A stretch of DNA of 64,000 nt from positions 3,266,439-3,330,438 of the forward strand of contig NZ_CP036150.1 of the NCBI RefSeq assembly GCF_008329965.1, given 5' to 3'. This document shows, one piece after another, positions 32,911 through 42,237 of this stretch. How positions within the stretch are numbered: position 1 is the first letter of the stretch; each line of letters starts with the position of its first letter. Below the pieces are notes generated by a model that was not told the DNA's origin, searched no databases, and saw nothing but the letters and a program-made list of their open reading frames with translations. The position numbers and the translations under genes are program-made. This DNA comes from Oceanispirochaeta crateris. GTDB taxonomy: Bacteria; Spirochaetota; Spirochaetia; DSM-2461.

Positions 32911-35017
32911 CCCTTCTATTCTGCATCTTTTGCAGCAGTATCTGCTGTTCTCCATCTTCTGGATGAATTTTTCGGCTGTTCTCTCCTTTCCGGCGGGGAT
33001 ACTCCTCATGGTTATCCTCGATTTCTTTCTGTTTTTTTCAGTTCATGGAATTCGTAAAATCTTGCCGGACCGGTTTGGGAGGTTTTTGGGAGTCCTGATT
33101 CCCCCCTTGTTTCTCCTCTTGTTTCCATTGATCCATGTCCTGTCTTATGCCGGGAAGGTCCTTCCTCTTCCCTATGATCTTCTTTTGTTGCAATTCCAAA
33201 GTTATTTGATACCTGTTCTCCCCTGTCTTCTTCTGGCAAGAGGACTTTCAGCTTTGGCTCGGAAGGGAAGGCTTGGACAGCTGTTTGTTCTGACGGCATA
33301 TATCCTTATTCTTTCTCTCCTTATGGGCCGTTCTGATTGGAGGATGGTCCTCCCGTTGGAGAGTCTGACCCTGGCCTATGGGGCTCTGTTTTTATTTATA
33401 TGCATACAGATTCTTCTCGTGTTGACCGGAGGAGAAAAGGGACGAGGTCTTTCTATTTTTCCCTCTATGCTGATTGTACTCTGTATACCAATTCTTGCCC
33501 TCCTGCCGCTGAGCAGGCATTACAGAAATGAGTCCAGGAGAGAAGGTGGCGGATTACTGGAGTCCTCTCTGTTTCGTTTCGATTTTTCTGATTTTCTCAG
33601 CCTTGAAAGCTCAATTTCCATGAAAGACGACCTTGTGTTTGTGATGAAACAAGAGGGCCTCCGGGATGACTTTCTGGTCCGGCGATTTGTCCTGCCGGAA
33701 TATGAGGTCGAAAAAGGCTTTTTCCGCGTTCCCGGAGAAACTCTGGAGGCTCCTGGGTCTTTACAGGATGAACTCCTTGTGGGAGAACAATCGGGCAGTT
33801 GGAAGGCTCCTGACGCTACTTTGACCCGGAGAATTTCCCAGGAGTACTTTCTTGTGAACTTTGATTCTTCCGCATTTTTAGGGATGAACAGTCCGGTTTC
33901 TCTGACTCCTTTTGAAGCATGGGATCAGTCTTCTTTCTCCAGGATCTATGCTGTGGAATCCAAGGTCAGTCAAGCCTGGGGTTGGGATCTTCTGGAGTCT
34001 CAACCTCCAAAGGCGGTTTCAGGTGCAGATCGGGAATTCCTGGATTATTATACGAATTTTGGCTCCCAAAATGATATCCGGGATCTTGCCAGAAGCATCA
34101 TAGCGGGTAAGAGTTCTTACTATGAGAGGGTGAACGCCATAGAAGAGTACCTGCAGCAGAATTATTTTTATTCTCTCAATCCAGGAGAATCTGCTGATGG
34201 AGATCCGCTAAGAAACTTTCTATTTGAATCTAAGAAGGGATATTGTTCATATTTTGCCTTCTCCATGGCTCTTTTATGCCGTAGTGCAGGAATCCCTGCC
34301 CGGGTGGCCTTGGGGTTTTGGGTAGATGAATCCAGTGCTGTCTTAGCTTATTATCCTGTGAAGGCTAATCAGGCCCATGCCTGGGTAGAGGTCTATTTTC
34401 CCGGGTTCGGCTGGATCGAATTTGATCCCACATCACAGACTCTTGCAGCTGGTGAAGATTTTCAAATTGCTCCTTTTTCAACTCAGGAACTTGAACCTTT
34501 TCTGAAGGAAATTTTGGAGAATCGGGATCAGTTAAAGATCGCAGAGGCCTCCGGGAGTTCTCCAGAAGAGGATAAAAAGCAAGGATTGTGGAATCGCCTT
34601 GGTTCCCGCCCGATCCTTTTAGGACTTCATGGTTTTATTATCCTGCTGGTTCTGCTTGCTCTTCATAAGTTGATCCGGAGAATTTTAGTTCTTAGACGAC
34701 CTCCGGCTTCCAGAAAAAAGGCTTCTGTTTACTATCATCTCCATCTCATGCTGATAGAAACCACGATTAAAAGAAGACGGGAGAACCTTGAATCTATTCA
34801 GGATTATGTGCGTTCCCTGGACAAGGTGAAGGACGACGGGATCATTGAAATGACCGGATTGTATGAAAAGATCAGTTTAGGCCAGTCTTCTCTTGAGGAC
34901 CTGCAAACACTATTTTGGCAGGGTGTTACCATGAGAAAATCCCTGTATTCAAAAAGCAGCAGGATCGGGAAAATTGAGTACTTGTATGCTCTTTTTTTGA
35001 AAGGGAGAATCTTGTGA
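32897..35017 (+). CDS. Transglutaminase-like membrane protein (TgpA-type)
   Basis: A 706-residue protein with about six N-terminal membrane segments, then a periplasmic region holding a transglutaminase-like fold. The catalytic triad can be traced as Cys in KGYCSYFAF (about residue 450), His in NQAHAWVEVYF (about residue 493) and Asp in EFDPTSQ (about residue 510). A further membrane helix (PILLGLHGFIILLVLLALHK) precedes a cytoplasmic tail. The start is TTG, within the DUF58 end. Such proteins pair with MoxR and DUF58 as a cell-envelope module of unknown substrate. A four-base overlap leads into the TPR gene. Confidence 0.9.
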   Translation: MLRLNPSILHLLQQYLLFSIFWMNFSAVLSFPAGILLMVILDFFLFFSVHGIRKILPDRFGRFLGVLIPPLFLLLFPLIHVLSYAGKVLPLPYDLLLLQFQSYLIPVLPCLLLARGLSALARKGRLGQLFVLTAYILILSLLMGRSDWRMVLPLESLTLAYGALFLFICIQILLVLTGGEKGRGLSIFPSMLIVLCIPILALLPLSRHYRNESRREGGGLLESSLFRFDFSDFLSLESSISMKDDLVFVMKQEGLRDDFLVRRFVLPEYEVEKGFFRVPGETLEAPGSLQDELLVGEQSGSWKAPDATLTRRISQEYFLVNFDSSAFLGMNSPVSLTPFEAWDQSSFSRIYAVESKVSQAWGWDLLESQPPKAVSGADREFLDYYTNFGSQNDIRDLARSIIAGKSSYYERVNAIEEYLQQNYFYSLNPGESADGDPLRNFLFESKKGYCSYFAFSMALLCRSAGIPARVALGFWVDESSAVLAYYPVKANQAHAWVEVYFPGFGWIEFDPTSQTLAAGEDFQIAPFSTQELEPFLKEILENRDQLKIAEASGSSPEEDKKQGLWNRLGSRPILLGLHGFIILLVLLALHKLIRRILVLRRPPASRKKASVYYHLHLMLIETTIKRRRENLESIQDYVRSLDKVKDDGIIEMTGLYEKISLGQSSLEDLQTLFWQGVTMRKSLYSKSSRIGKIEYLYALFLKGRIL

Positions 35018-36744
35018 AAAAGAGATGCCTGGTTCTGCTGCTTTTCATCAGCGCTCAGTTTCTGCTCTATGCTCAAGAGGAGCCTTCCGATCTTCTTGAA
35101 AGGATTCAGGAAGCTGTGGAAGAAGATTTCTTTGATAAGGCCCTGGACCTCATGGAAGAGGGCAGGAGGGAGTATCCAGAAGATTTTCGTTTCCCCATGG
35201 TTCGGGGAGACCTGTATCTGAGCCGGGAACTCTATTCTCTGGCCTTAGATTCCTACGTTCTAGCCGAGAATCAGAACCCGGATGACTGGGCTCTCAGGTA
35301 TAACATTGCATCGACTCTGGGATACCTTGATCAAAATTTTCAGGCTCTTGAGTACTTGGAGAGTCTTCACCAGGAAGGCAAAGAGGGACTATTGGATGAC
35401 ATGGGTTGGATGTATTACAAAACCCACCAGCCTGAGAAGGGGATTCTCCTTATCCGGGAGGCTCTGGAAAATAATTTCGATCGAAACCTTTCTCTTACCC
35501 TGGGGACCCTTTATTCAGAAACAAATGAACCGGAGCTGTGTAGGCATTACTACCTCGAGGCTATTCATGACGCCCTTGAAGCACAGGATTCTTATTTTGC
35601 TTCCGTCGGTTATTACAATTTGTCATTGGCAGAAAAATCTTTCTATGACTACGATGCCGCCATAGAATACGCGTCTCACTCTCTAAAGCTGATGGATCGG
35701 TCGGGGGGACATCTGGCCTTGGGTGATTTGAACATGATGAGGCTGAATTTTTCAAGGGTGGAAGAGGAGTTTCTGAAGGCTATTGAGCTGGATAAAACTC
35801 CCTTATCCAGAAGCAATCTAGCCGCATTGTACCAAATGCGGGGACTCTTGCCCGAAGCCTTAAACCAGTTACAGAAGATAGATGAAAACAAGGAAAAATC
35901 CTGGATGTACTACTATGGTCTGAACCAGGAGCAGTTTACTCTTGATCTGTACAGGCAGTTTTATCAGGTATACCGGGGATTATTTCAGCAAACGAAGATC
36001 CTTGGAGAGTGGGGATTCAAGGAGAAAATCAACAGAAGCCTGCATGTCCTCTCCTATGGTCTCAAATCAGAGTATTATAAGATCTTGTATAGGATTATGG
36101 CTTTCAAAGAAGGACAGTCTCAGCTGGACGGGGGAAGTGCTCTGAGGGGAAGTCTTACATTGGCCGCTGCTGCCGAGGGATTTCCACCCCTATCCGATAA
36201 GTACTACGGCAATGCCTTTGCTCTAGAGGTATTTCCTCAGGCCTCTCCCTGGTACGATTTAGAAATAGGGCGTGAAAGACGAGACATTTCACGCCTCCAA
36301 AGAGCCTCTGAAACGTTTGATCCCCTCTGGGAAGTTGAGGCATTGGAGGAATCTTTCAGAGAAATGGCCCTTCTTTTGCAAGCGGGTAAATCAATGAAAA
36401 GAGACGATCTGATACTCCGTATCTATGATAAAAATCCTGGAGGCTTACTGCAGTATGGTCTTAGATTACCTTTGTCGCTCAAAATGAGCGGGTCCGAGCT
36501 TTCTCCTGGGGCTAAACGAAAAATTCGCCGTCTGTTAAAAGAAAGCGGATTTTCACTCCGGTCAGACAACAGGGGAATAGAGGGGAGATTCCTGACTCTA
36601 AGGATTAACATGGGCGATGCCTTTGCCTACACCCTTTCAGACAATGAGGGCTCAGTCCTTATCTCTGGTTCTGAGATCCTTCAGGAAGGCCATTCTCTGG
36701 AAGACTGGGTCTTGTCATTCCGCTCAGGGGTTTTCTTCCCCTGA
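35014..36744 (+). CDS. Exported TPR-repeat protein
   Basis: A 576-residue secreted protein. The GTG start overlaps the TGA of the transglutaminase gene. The first 21 residues (KKRCLVLLLFISAQFLLYAQ) form a signal peptide with probable cleavage after YAQ. About residues 28-300 hold tetratricopeptide helices (for example ALDLMEEGRREYPEDFRFP, YNIASTLGYLDQNFQALEYL). The C-terminal part is not recognisable. It is the last gene of the MoxR module and could scaffold the complex in the periplasm. Its stop region overlaps the convergent U32 gene by 21 bp. Confidence 0.85.
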   Translation: MKKRCLVLLLFISAQFLLYAQEEPSDLLERIQEAVEEDFFDKALDLMEEGRREYPEDFRFPMVRGDLYLSRELYSLALDSYVLAENQNPDDWALRYNIASTLGYLDQNFQALEYLESLHQEGKEGLLDDMGWMYYKTHQPEKGILLIREALENNFDRNLSLTLGTLYSETNEPELCRHYYLEAIHDALEAQDSYFASVGYYNLSLAEKSFYDYDAAIEYASHSLKLMDRSGGHLALGDLNMMRLNFSRVEEEFLKAIELDKTPLSRSNLAALYQMRGLLPEALNQLQKIDENKEKSWMYYYGLNQEQFTLDLYRQFYQVYRGLFQQTKILGEWGFKEKINRSLHVLSYGLKSEYYKILYRIMAFKEGQSQLDGGSALRGSLTLAAAAEGFPPLSDKYYGNAFALEVFPQASPWYDLEIGRERRDISRLQRASETFDPLWEVEALEESFREMALLLQAGKSMKRDDLILRIYDKNPGGLLQYGLRLPLSLKMSGSELSPGAKRKIRRLLKESGFSLRSDNRGIEGRFLTLRINMGDAFAYTLSDNEGSVLISGSEILQEGHSLEDWVLSFRSGVFFP

Positions 36745-38859
36745 AAAAATCCATGTGAGACAATCCTCCAGGATAACTTTGTATTTCTTATCTTTTTGAT
36801 CCAGGTCATATTCGAAGGACCGTTTGCACTCATGGCAGCTTCCGCCCAGGCTGTGTTTTTTAAAGCAGTTCCGGCTTATGAATAGGGGTGGTTTGAATTC
36901 TTTTCCGGCTTTGTTGAAAAAAACAGGGATCTCTGAGCTGCTATATTCTATCCAGGCGTAAGATCCCGCTGTCTCAGAACCCATCAACTCTTCCATAAGG
37001 AGCTGGGCCTGGCTGTTTGCCAGGAGCATGCCGCTGTCTCCATACCAACGAAGGCTTGTATTCTTCTGAACCAGCTCCTGGTACATTCCTATATGGCCCC
37101 AGTTTCCAATTCCGATCAAGGCTCCCTCCGTACCAGTGGACTCAGAGATTTCCTTTAGGAATGATTTCTCATCAGATGGGAAAACAAGGGGACTCAAGGG
37201 CAGATAGGGGAGGCCATCTCTGGCAGAAAGCTTGGCTTTTTTGATATTCCCCGGAGTTAGAACGGGGAGGCGTGAGTCCTTCGGATTCAGCTCTATTCTG
37301 GGGGGCAGACTGCCTCTGTTAGAACTCAGCTTTGCTGCATCCTCAAGAAGGGATTCTCTTAGTTTCCGGAGTTTGTCTTCTTTTTGTGACCGTCGGACTT
37401 CATCCAGAGTCTTGTATATCTCCCGCCTGAGGTTCTTCAGTGAGCTCGGCGGAATAAATCGTGTGCTCAGATCCACACCATCCCCTTCCAGCTGCAGGGA
37501 AGACAGGCAGAAGTCATACTGTGCCGACTTCATGAATTCATTTCTGATTTTATCTTCAGGACCTCTGCTTCCGGTTGATTCTTCGGATTGAAAAGGGAGT
37601 GTCTTGCTGAATTGATACTCTGCAACCTTGAGAGTTACCTTCTCTGATGAAAGGAGAAGCGTCGCTGATACGGGTTTTTTGTATAAAGGGAGACTTAGCT
37701 CATTCAAGGACTTCGAATGAAGATCATGGGACTGGATCTGGAACAGATCCGTTCCTTTGGGTGGTGCCTGAAAGGGAATCGGAATCGTCACTTTCCCAGG
37801 TTCTAAGCTTGTTTTTCCTTTTATATCGAGTGAGAATGACCTGGCTTCGCCGCTGGAGGTGACAAACATCAGTCCATCCCTCTTATGAAGAGTTCTAGAT
37901 GTCTCTATGGTGAGAGAATGACCACTGCCTCCAAGGGTCTTTCCCAGAAAAAGGCCTCTGTGTCCCGGATACTCTCTGTCTACCATGGACTGACCCTTGG
38001 TGGACTTCAGGTGTCCTATTCCGGAATTCCTTGAAAATGCAACTCTCAAGTTGTCTTCCAATGAGCTTATTTCTTCCGGGGAGCGCCTCTCCAGTATGGC
38101 TCTGTAATAACTGGCTGCGGCTGCTGCGTAGGCCGGAGACTTCATGCGGCCTTCTATTTTCAGGGATGAGATTCCTATCTCTTCCAGTTCCAATATACGT
38201 GTTCCAGCCCAGAGATCTGTGGATGAGAGGAAATATCCCCTGTCTTTCTCCCTTTCAAACCAGGTCCGGCAGACCTGGCCGCATTCGCCCCTATTGGCGG
38301 AACGTCCCAACAACATACCTGAGGCAAGGCACATCCCCGAGAAGCCATAGCATTGGGCTCCGTGAATAAAGACTTCAATCTCAAGATCGGGGAAGGCTGT
38401 CTTGAAGGCAGCCATCTCAGATATGGTCATCTCTCTGGGGAGAACTACCCGTGAAAATCCTAAGTCTTTGAGGACCCGAAGACCAGACAGGTTATGAACA
38501 GCCATTTGAGTAGATCCATGGAGGATTAAATGGGGAAAATTCCTCTTAATCATCCTGGCCAATCCTGGATCCTGCAGGATGATGCTGTCTACACCCAGGT
38601 CTTCCAACTGGTATAGGATCTCCATTATCCCGGCTAACTCTTCTTCCTTCAAAATTGTATTGAGGGTCATATAAATCTTTTTAGAATTCTGAAGGGTCCA
38701 TTCACGGAGACGGCTTATCTGATCCAGAGAGAAGTTTTTGGCGCTTTTCCTGGCAGAAAATTCTTGGAGACCGCAGTATACTGCATCGGCTCCATTTTCC
38801 AGAGCGGCCATGGCGCTATCCAGGTTTCCTCCCGGAGCCAGGAGTTCAATTTTATTCAT
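36724..38859 (-). CDS. U32 family peptidase / RlhA-like protein
   Basis: A protein of about 711 residues of the U32 family. It begins NKIELLAPGGNLDSAMAAL, with GADAVYCGL a few residues on, both characteristic. The U32 signature region is EVFIHGAQCYGFSGMC (about residue 160), with GRSANRGECGQVC, holding the cysteines. This long version also has the C-terminal collagenase-like domain, ending in a cysteine group CFKKHSLGGSCHEC. U32 proteins include RlhA (23S hydroxylation) and TrhP (tRNA hydroxylation). Which reaction this one supports is unknown. I use the second in-frame ATG because it gives the conserved start. Confidence 0.88.
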   Translation of the reverse strand: MNKIELLAPGGNLDSAMAALENGADAVYCGLQEFSARKSAKNFSLDQISRLREWTLQNSKKIYMTLNTILKEEELAGIMEILYQLEDLGVDSIILQDPGLARMIKRNFPHLILHGSTQMAVHNLSGLRVLKDLGFSRVVLPREMTISEMAAFKTAFPDLEIEVFIHGAQCYGFSGMCLASGMLLGRSANRGECGQVCRTWFEREKDRGYFLSSTDLWAGTRILELEEIGISSLKIEGRMKSPAYAAAAASYYRAILERRSPEEISSLEDNLRVAFSRNSGIGHLKSTKGQSMVDREYPGHRGLFLGKTLGGSGHSLTIETSRTLHKRDGLMFVTSSGEARSFSLDIKGKTSLEPGKVTIPIPFQAPPKGTDLFQIQSHDLHSKSLNELSLPLYKKPVSATLLLSSEKVTLKVAEYQFSKTLPFQSEESTGSRGPEDKIRNEFMKSAQYDFCLSSLQLEGDGVDLSTRFIPPSSLKNLRREIYKTLDEVRRSQKEDKLRKLRESLLEDAAKLSSNRGSLPPRIELNPKDSRLPVLTPGNIKKAKLSARDGLPYLPLSPLVFPSDEKSFLKEISESTGTEGALIGIGNWGHIGMYQELVQKNTSLRWYGDSGMLLANSQAQLLMEELMGSETAGSYAWIEYSSSEIPVFFNKAGKEFKPPLFISRNCFKKHSLGGSCHECKRSFEYDLDQKDKKYKVILEDCLTWIFSGEENP

Positions 38860-38928
38860 GATGAAATCTACCATTGGAGAGGCAACAGTGTATAGTTTTC
38901 TTATCGTCTAATCTGATAGAATCCTAAT

Positions 38929-39669
38929 ATGAGGATTTTGGCACAACCCCGGCTCTCTCAGCATGAACCTTGTCCCTATTTAGCAGATGAGATGTTTCAA
39001 CAGGAGTATTTTGTCGGAACAGAGCTGGATAGGAGTGAATTCCAGTCCTATCTGGATCAACGGTGGAGACGTTTCGGGATTGTTTTTTTCAGACCGGTAT
39101 GTCCATCCTGTAGAAAGTGCCGGCCCATCAGGGTTCTCGCCCGGTCATTTCTTCCGACGAAGAGCCAGAAACGCGTACTCAATAAAAACAGGGATACAAA
39201 GGTCATTTTCAGTCCCCTGAATTTCAAAGAAGAATTTTTCCGCATCTATGAGAAACACAGCCTCCAGAAATTCGGCCAGGAAAGCAGTCGGGAAGAGTTC
39301 ATCAGAAATTTTTATAATCCCGGAGTTCCCTCATTTCAATCAGAGTACTATATCGATGGTGTTCCCGCAGGATTTGGTATCTTGGATGTCTCCTCCAATG
39401 GACTCAGCTCCGTATATTTCTGCTATGATCCTGATTTTTCGGAATACAGCCTGGGAAGTTTCAGTGTCATAGAGGAAATCAAACAGACCGTTTCTTTAGA
39501 CTTGGAGTATTACTACCTAGGGTATTATATCGAAGAGGCTCCCAGAATGGCTTATAAGGGACGTTTCCATCCCCATGAAATACTGGTAGATGGTGTCTGG
39601 ACGCCTTCGGAAATGTTAAAAAAATCCGTAGGAACTACCCAGGAAGTAAATATAGAACAGGAGCAGTAA
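38929..39669 (+). CDS. bpt: Aminoacyl-tRNA--protein transferase of the Bpt/ATE family
   Basis: A 246-residue enzyme of the N-end rule pathway, transferring leucine (bacterial Bpt) or arginine (eukaryotic ATE1) from tRNA to protein N-termini. ATE_N features are seen in CPYLADE, FFRPVCPSCRKCRPIRV (Cys cluster) near residue 52 and the ATE_C region SSVYFCYDPDF, LGYYIEEAPRMAYKGRFHP. The length matches Bpt. No clpS or aat is in the window. The last 54 bp overlap the convergent antiporter gene. Confidence 0.9.
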   Translation: MRILAQPRLSQHEPCPYLADEMFQQEYFVGTELDRSEFQSYLDQRWRRFGIVFFRPVCPSCRKCRPIRVLARSFLPTKSQKRVLNKNRDTKVIFSPLNFKEEFFRIYEKHSLQKFGQESSREEFIRNFYNPGVPSFQSEYYIDGVPAGFGILDVSSNGLSSVYFCYDPDFSEYSLGSFSVIEEIKQTVSLDLEYYYLGYYIEEAPRMAYKGRFHPHEILVDGVWTPSEMLKKSVGTTQEVNIEQEQ

Positions 39670-40572
39670 GACTCCTTCGAAACGGAAAACTTTCTTATCC
39701 TGAACAATGAAATAAGCCATGATTGTGGCTCCTATAAAAATAGGTAGAGTTTGAATACGATAGCTTTCGGGAATCTTCAAGGGGCCGAAAAGAGCACTAA
39801 CTCCCATGACGGCAAAGGTGTTGAATATGTTGGAACCAATCACATTCCCAACGGCAATGTCTCCCTTGCCTTTCCGGGCTGCCTGAATGGATACCATGAC
39901 CTCCGGAAGGGAGGTTCCAAGGGCTACGGCGGTGACCGCTATGATTTCGGTTCCTATCATTAAAATTTCTGAAATGTTCACTACGGACTTCACCGTTACA
40001 CTGGCCCCCACTGTGATCAGTGCAGGGCTGATTATGAGGATCAGCCAGTTGGAAAGGGATGGCTTTTTCAAATCCTCCGATTCTATTTCACTTTTTTGTT
40101 CTAAAATTTGTTCTGATATCTGCCCCTGTGTGATGGACCTGTACAGATAGAGGCCCAGGGCCACAAGACAGATCAGAGCCTCAACAAGAGAGAAGCTCAA
40201 GTCATAGGTCATCAGAGATATGAGGATGGCAGATCCGGCCAGAAAAGGCATATCTGTCTGAAAAATATCATGATTTATGGAGTAGGAACCGGCAAATAGA
40301 GCACTAACCCCCAAAACGAGGAAAATATTGGTGATATTGGAGCCTATGGCATTGGCAATGACAATTTCCGACTGATCATGCAGGACAGAGACAATGCTCG
40401 AAGCCAGTTCGGGAAGGGAGGTTCCAAATCCGATGATGACAACACCGATAATAAAAGCCGGCAGGTGGAAGTATATTCCTATTTTCTCTGCAGAAGACAC
40501 AAACCAGTCAGAACTGAGGGTGAGAATCAGCAAACCTCCCGACAAAGCCAGAAGCCAGATTAGAAGTACCAT
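39616..40572 (-). CDS. Calcium/sodium antiporter, CaCA superfamily
   Basis: A 318-residue membrane protein with about ten helices in two inverted repeats. Each repeat carries the alpha motif: GFGTSLPELASSIVSV (about residue 50) with NAIGSNITNIFLVLG, and ALGTSLPEVMVSIQAA (about residue 218) with NVIGSNIFNTFAVMG. These hold the acidic and Asn residues that bind Ca2+ and Na+. It likely exports Ca2+ or imports Na+ in an ion-driven exchange. It overlaps bpt by 54 bp at the 3' end and is 137 bp from tRNA-Gly on the other side. Confidence 0.93.
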   Translation of the reverse strand: MVLLIWLLALSGGLLILTLSSDWFVSSAEKIGIYFHLPAFIIGVVIIGFGTSLPELASSIVSVLHDQSEIVIANAIGSNITNIFLVLGVSALFAGSYSINHDIFQTDMPFLAGSAILISLMTYDLSFSLVEALICLVALGLYLYRSITQGQISEQILEQKSEIESEDLKKPSLSNWLILIISPALITVGASVTVKSVVNISEILMIGTEIIAVTAVALGTSLPEVMVSIQAARKGKGDIAVGNVIGSNIFNTFAVMGVSALFGPLKIPESYRIQTLPIFIGATIMAYFIVQDKKVFRFEGVLLLLFYIYFLGSSYGFF

Positions 40573-40709
40573 GAAACCACCTGTTTTCGTTTTTTATTTA
40601 TAATACTCACTGGACTCGATTTGGGGAAGTTCTGGGGAGATCAAATCAAAAATTTCCTATAAGGTCTTGATTATAAAGAAATTTCGGGTATTATATTGTT
40701 TCAGTAATT

Positions 40710-40781
40710 GCGAAAGTAGCTCAGTGGTAGAGCTCGACCTTGCCAAGGTCGATGTCGCGGGTTCAAGTCCCGTCTTTCGCT
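40710..40781 (+). tRNA. tRNA-Gly (GCC)
   Basis: A 72-nt cloverleaf: acceptor GCGAAAG/CTTTCGC, D arm GCTC...GAGC, anticodon stem CGACC/GGTCG with loop TTGCCAA giving anticodon GCC, T loop TTCAAGT. Discriminator base is T, as expected for tRNA-Gly. CCA is not encoded. Confidence 0.96.
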
Positions 40782-40783
40782 TC

Positions 40784-40820
40784 AAAAAAAAGTCGCATCC
40801 CCTTAGGTTGCGACTTTTTT
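40784..40820 (+). terminator. Terminator after tRNA-Gly, possibly bidirectional
   Basis: AAAGTCGCA pairs with TGCGACTTT over an 11-nt loop, with A and T tracts on the two sides. It can stop the tRNA transcript and the opposing FHA-LuxR transcript. Confidence 0.88.
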
Positions 40821-40867
40821 ATTTATAACTCAAATAGAGTTTCACCCGGAAGAAGCTGTCTGACTCT

Positions 40868-41416
40868 TTAGAAGTCCTGATATTTCCGGGCGATCTCAAT
40901 TCTGCTATGACAATCCGTTTTTGTATAAATACTGAGGACATGGTTCTTAGCCGTCCCCTGTGAAATGAACAGACGCCGGGCAATTTCTTTTGTTTTTAAG
41001 CCTTTGATTAAAAGATAGAGAACCTCTTCTTCTCGGCTTGATAGACCATAGAGGCGGATAAAGTCCGTTTCTTGCTGCTTCTCCATGTCTATTTGGGTCT
41101 TCTCGTCTTCTTCTTCCAGTTCGCGAAGGCAGAACTCAAGCTCTCCAAAACGGATAATGTCGTTGATGCTCAATTTTTTTTCATCAACGATCCTGACTCC
41201 GTTTATATACGTTCCATTGCGGCTACCCAGGTCTTTCAGGTATACACCATCAGCGAATATTTTGATTATGCCGTGTATCCTTGAAACCGAGGGCGCCTGC
41301 AGTATGAGGTCACACTCAGTGCTGCGGCCAATCTGTGTTTCTCCCTTGTCAATGGGGATGTTCCATCGGGAGTCTCCTTTTATTAATCCCTCAAGAAACC
41401 ATTTTGTTTTCTGCAT
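40868..41416 (-). CDS. FHA domain fused to LuxR-type helix-turn-helix
   Basis: A 182-residue regulator. Residues 20-95 form an FHA domain (IGRSTECDLIL, PSVSRIHGII, DLGSRNGTYING), which binds phosphothreonine. Residues ~125-180 form a LuxR/GerE DNA-binding helix-turn-helix (LSSREEEVLYLLIKGLKTKE, then ISQGTAKNHVLSIYTKT). The linker is acidic. The protein has no receiver domain; it would link Ser/Thr phosphorylation to transcription. No Ser/Thr kinase is in the window. It stands alone between tRNA-Gly and an unknown gene. Confidence 0.92.
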   Translation of the reverse strand: MQKTKWFLEGLIKGDSRWNIPIDKGETQIGRSTECDLILQAPSVSRIHGIIKIFADGVYLKDLGSRNGTYINGVRIVDEKKLSINDIIRFGELEFCLRELEEEDEKTQIDMEKQQETDFIRLYGLSSREEEVLYLLIKGLKTKEIARRLFISQGTAKNHVLSIYTKTDCHSRIEIARKYQDF

Positions 41417-41536
41417 ATCCCATTATATACAGCAGAAAATGCTTTTTTCCATTACTGAATATGCCAAACGGTCTATACCGGAAGTAATACAGGGGTGATA
41501 GGATCAAAACATCTCCGCAGGAAGGAAGTAATTTGA

Positions 41537-42070
41537 ATGAATACTGTAGTACAGACAGTTCCGGATATTGTTTCGGCTCACCTTAAGGAAGCGGCAACCA
41601 GGTTTGGATTGGAGAAGAATCCGGAGGTAGACCAGGCATTAGAACAATGCTGGACCGAAAAGATGGAAGTTTTCGAACAGGAAATGATCGACCTTGGTAT
41701 GGATGAGGTTGATGATTTTGATCCTCTTGACGAAAGAGCGGCTCTTTTTCTGACTTATTCAGGATCTCTTCTGTCATTAAGCCCTCTCAGCCAGGGTGAG
41801 CGGGAAGTTTACTATACAAGTATCGGTCTTCGAAAAGATGTTCCCGAATCATTGAAGGTTGACCATGCAAATATCGCAGAGACAGCCTGTTTGGGTCGTT
41901 CCCTGTCATTCAAGGAAGGGCCCTTAAAACAGACCTCTCCTCTTTATAAGATCGTCGTGCCCCCGATGAGCCTTACCAAAGAGGATCAAACCTGTTTGAT
42001 AGAAGATGCGGTTACGGTGATTACCGAAAAATTTGTAAACATGAATCACGATGCTATGGATGATCTTTAA
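41537..42070 (+). CDS. Protein of unknown function, 177 aa
   Basis: An acidic cytoplasmic protein with no signal peptide or membrane segment. AGGAAG precedes the ATG by a short spacer. It contains SAHLKEAATRFGLEKN near the start and a LYKIVVPPMSLTKEDQ block (about residue 135) but no motif I can assign. It diverges from the FHA-LuxR regulator across about 120 bp and might be its target; this is only a positional inference. Two hairpins follow it. Confidence 0.72.
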   Translation: MNTVVQTVPDIVSAHLKEAATRFGLEKNPEVDQALEQCWTEKMEVFEQEMIDLGMDEVDDFDPLDERAALFLTYSGSLLSLSPLSQGEREVYYTSIGLRKDVPESLKVDHANIAETACLGRSLSFKEGPLKQTSPLYKIVVPPMSLTKEDQTCLIEDAVTVITEKFVNMNHDAMDDL

Positions 42071-42076
42071 TCCTCT

Positions 42077-42143
42077 CTCTTTTGCCCGGACCTGAGGTCC
42101 TTCTAAGATGAGATGAATATCCCTTAAGGTCCGTGCAAAAGAG
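42077..42143. repeat. Inverted repeat downstream of the 177-aa gene
   Basis: Seventeen-base arms (42077-42093 and 42127-42143) match in 16 positions and are separated by 33 nt. It lies 6 nt after the stop codon. No T-run follows, so it is not a standard terminator. Confidence 0.6.
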
Positions 42144-42148
42144 TATGA

Positions 42149-42182
42149 TATGGCATTCTTCAGGAATGTCATGATTTTTTTT
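42149..42182 (+). terminator. Likely Rho-independent terminator
   Basis: TGGCATTC pairs with GAATGTCA (one G-U) over a five-base loop and the stem is followed within three bases by eight T. Confidence 0.65.
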
Positions 42183-42237
42183 ATGAAATAATCTTTTTGT
42201 ATTGCCTTTGTTAGATCAGGTCTGATAGTTTTCCTCT

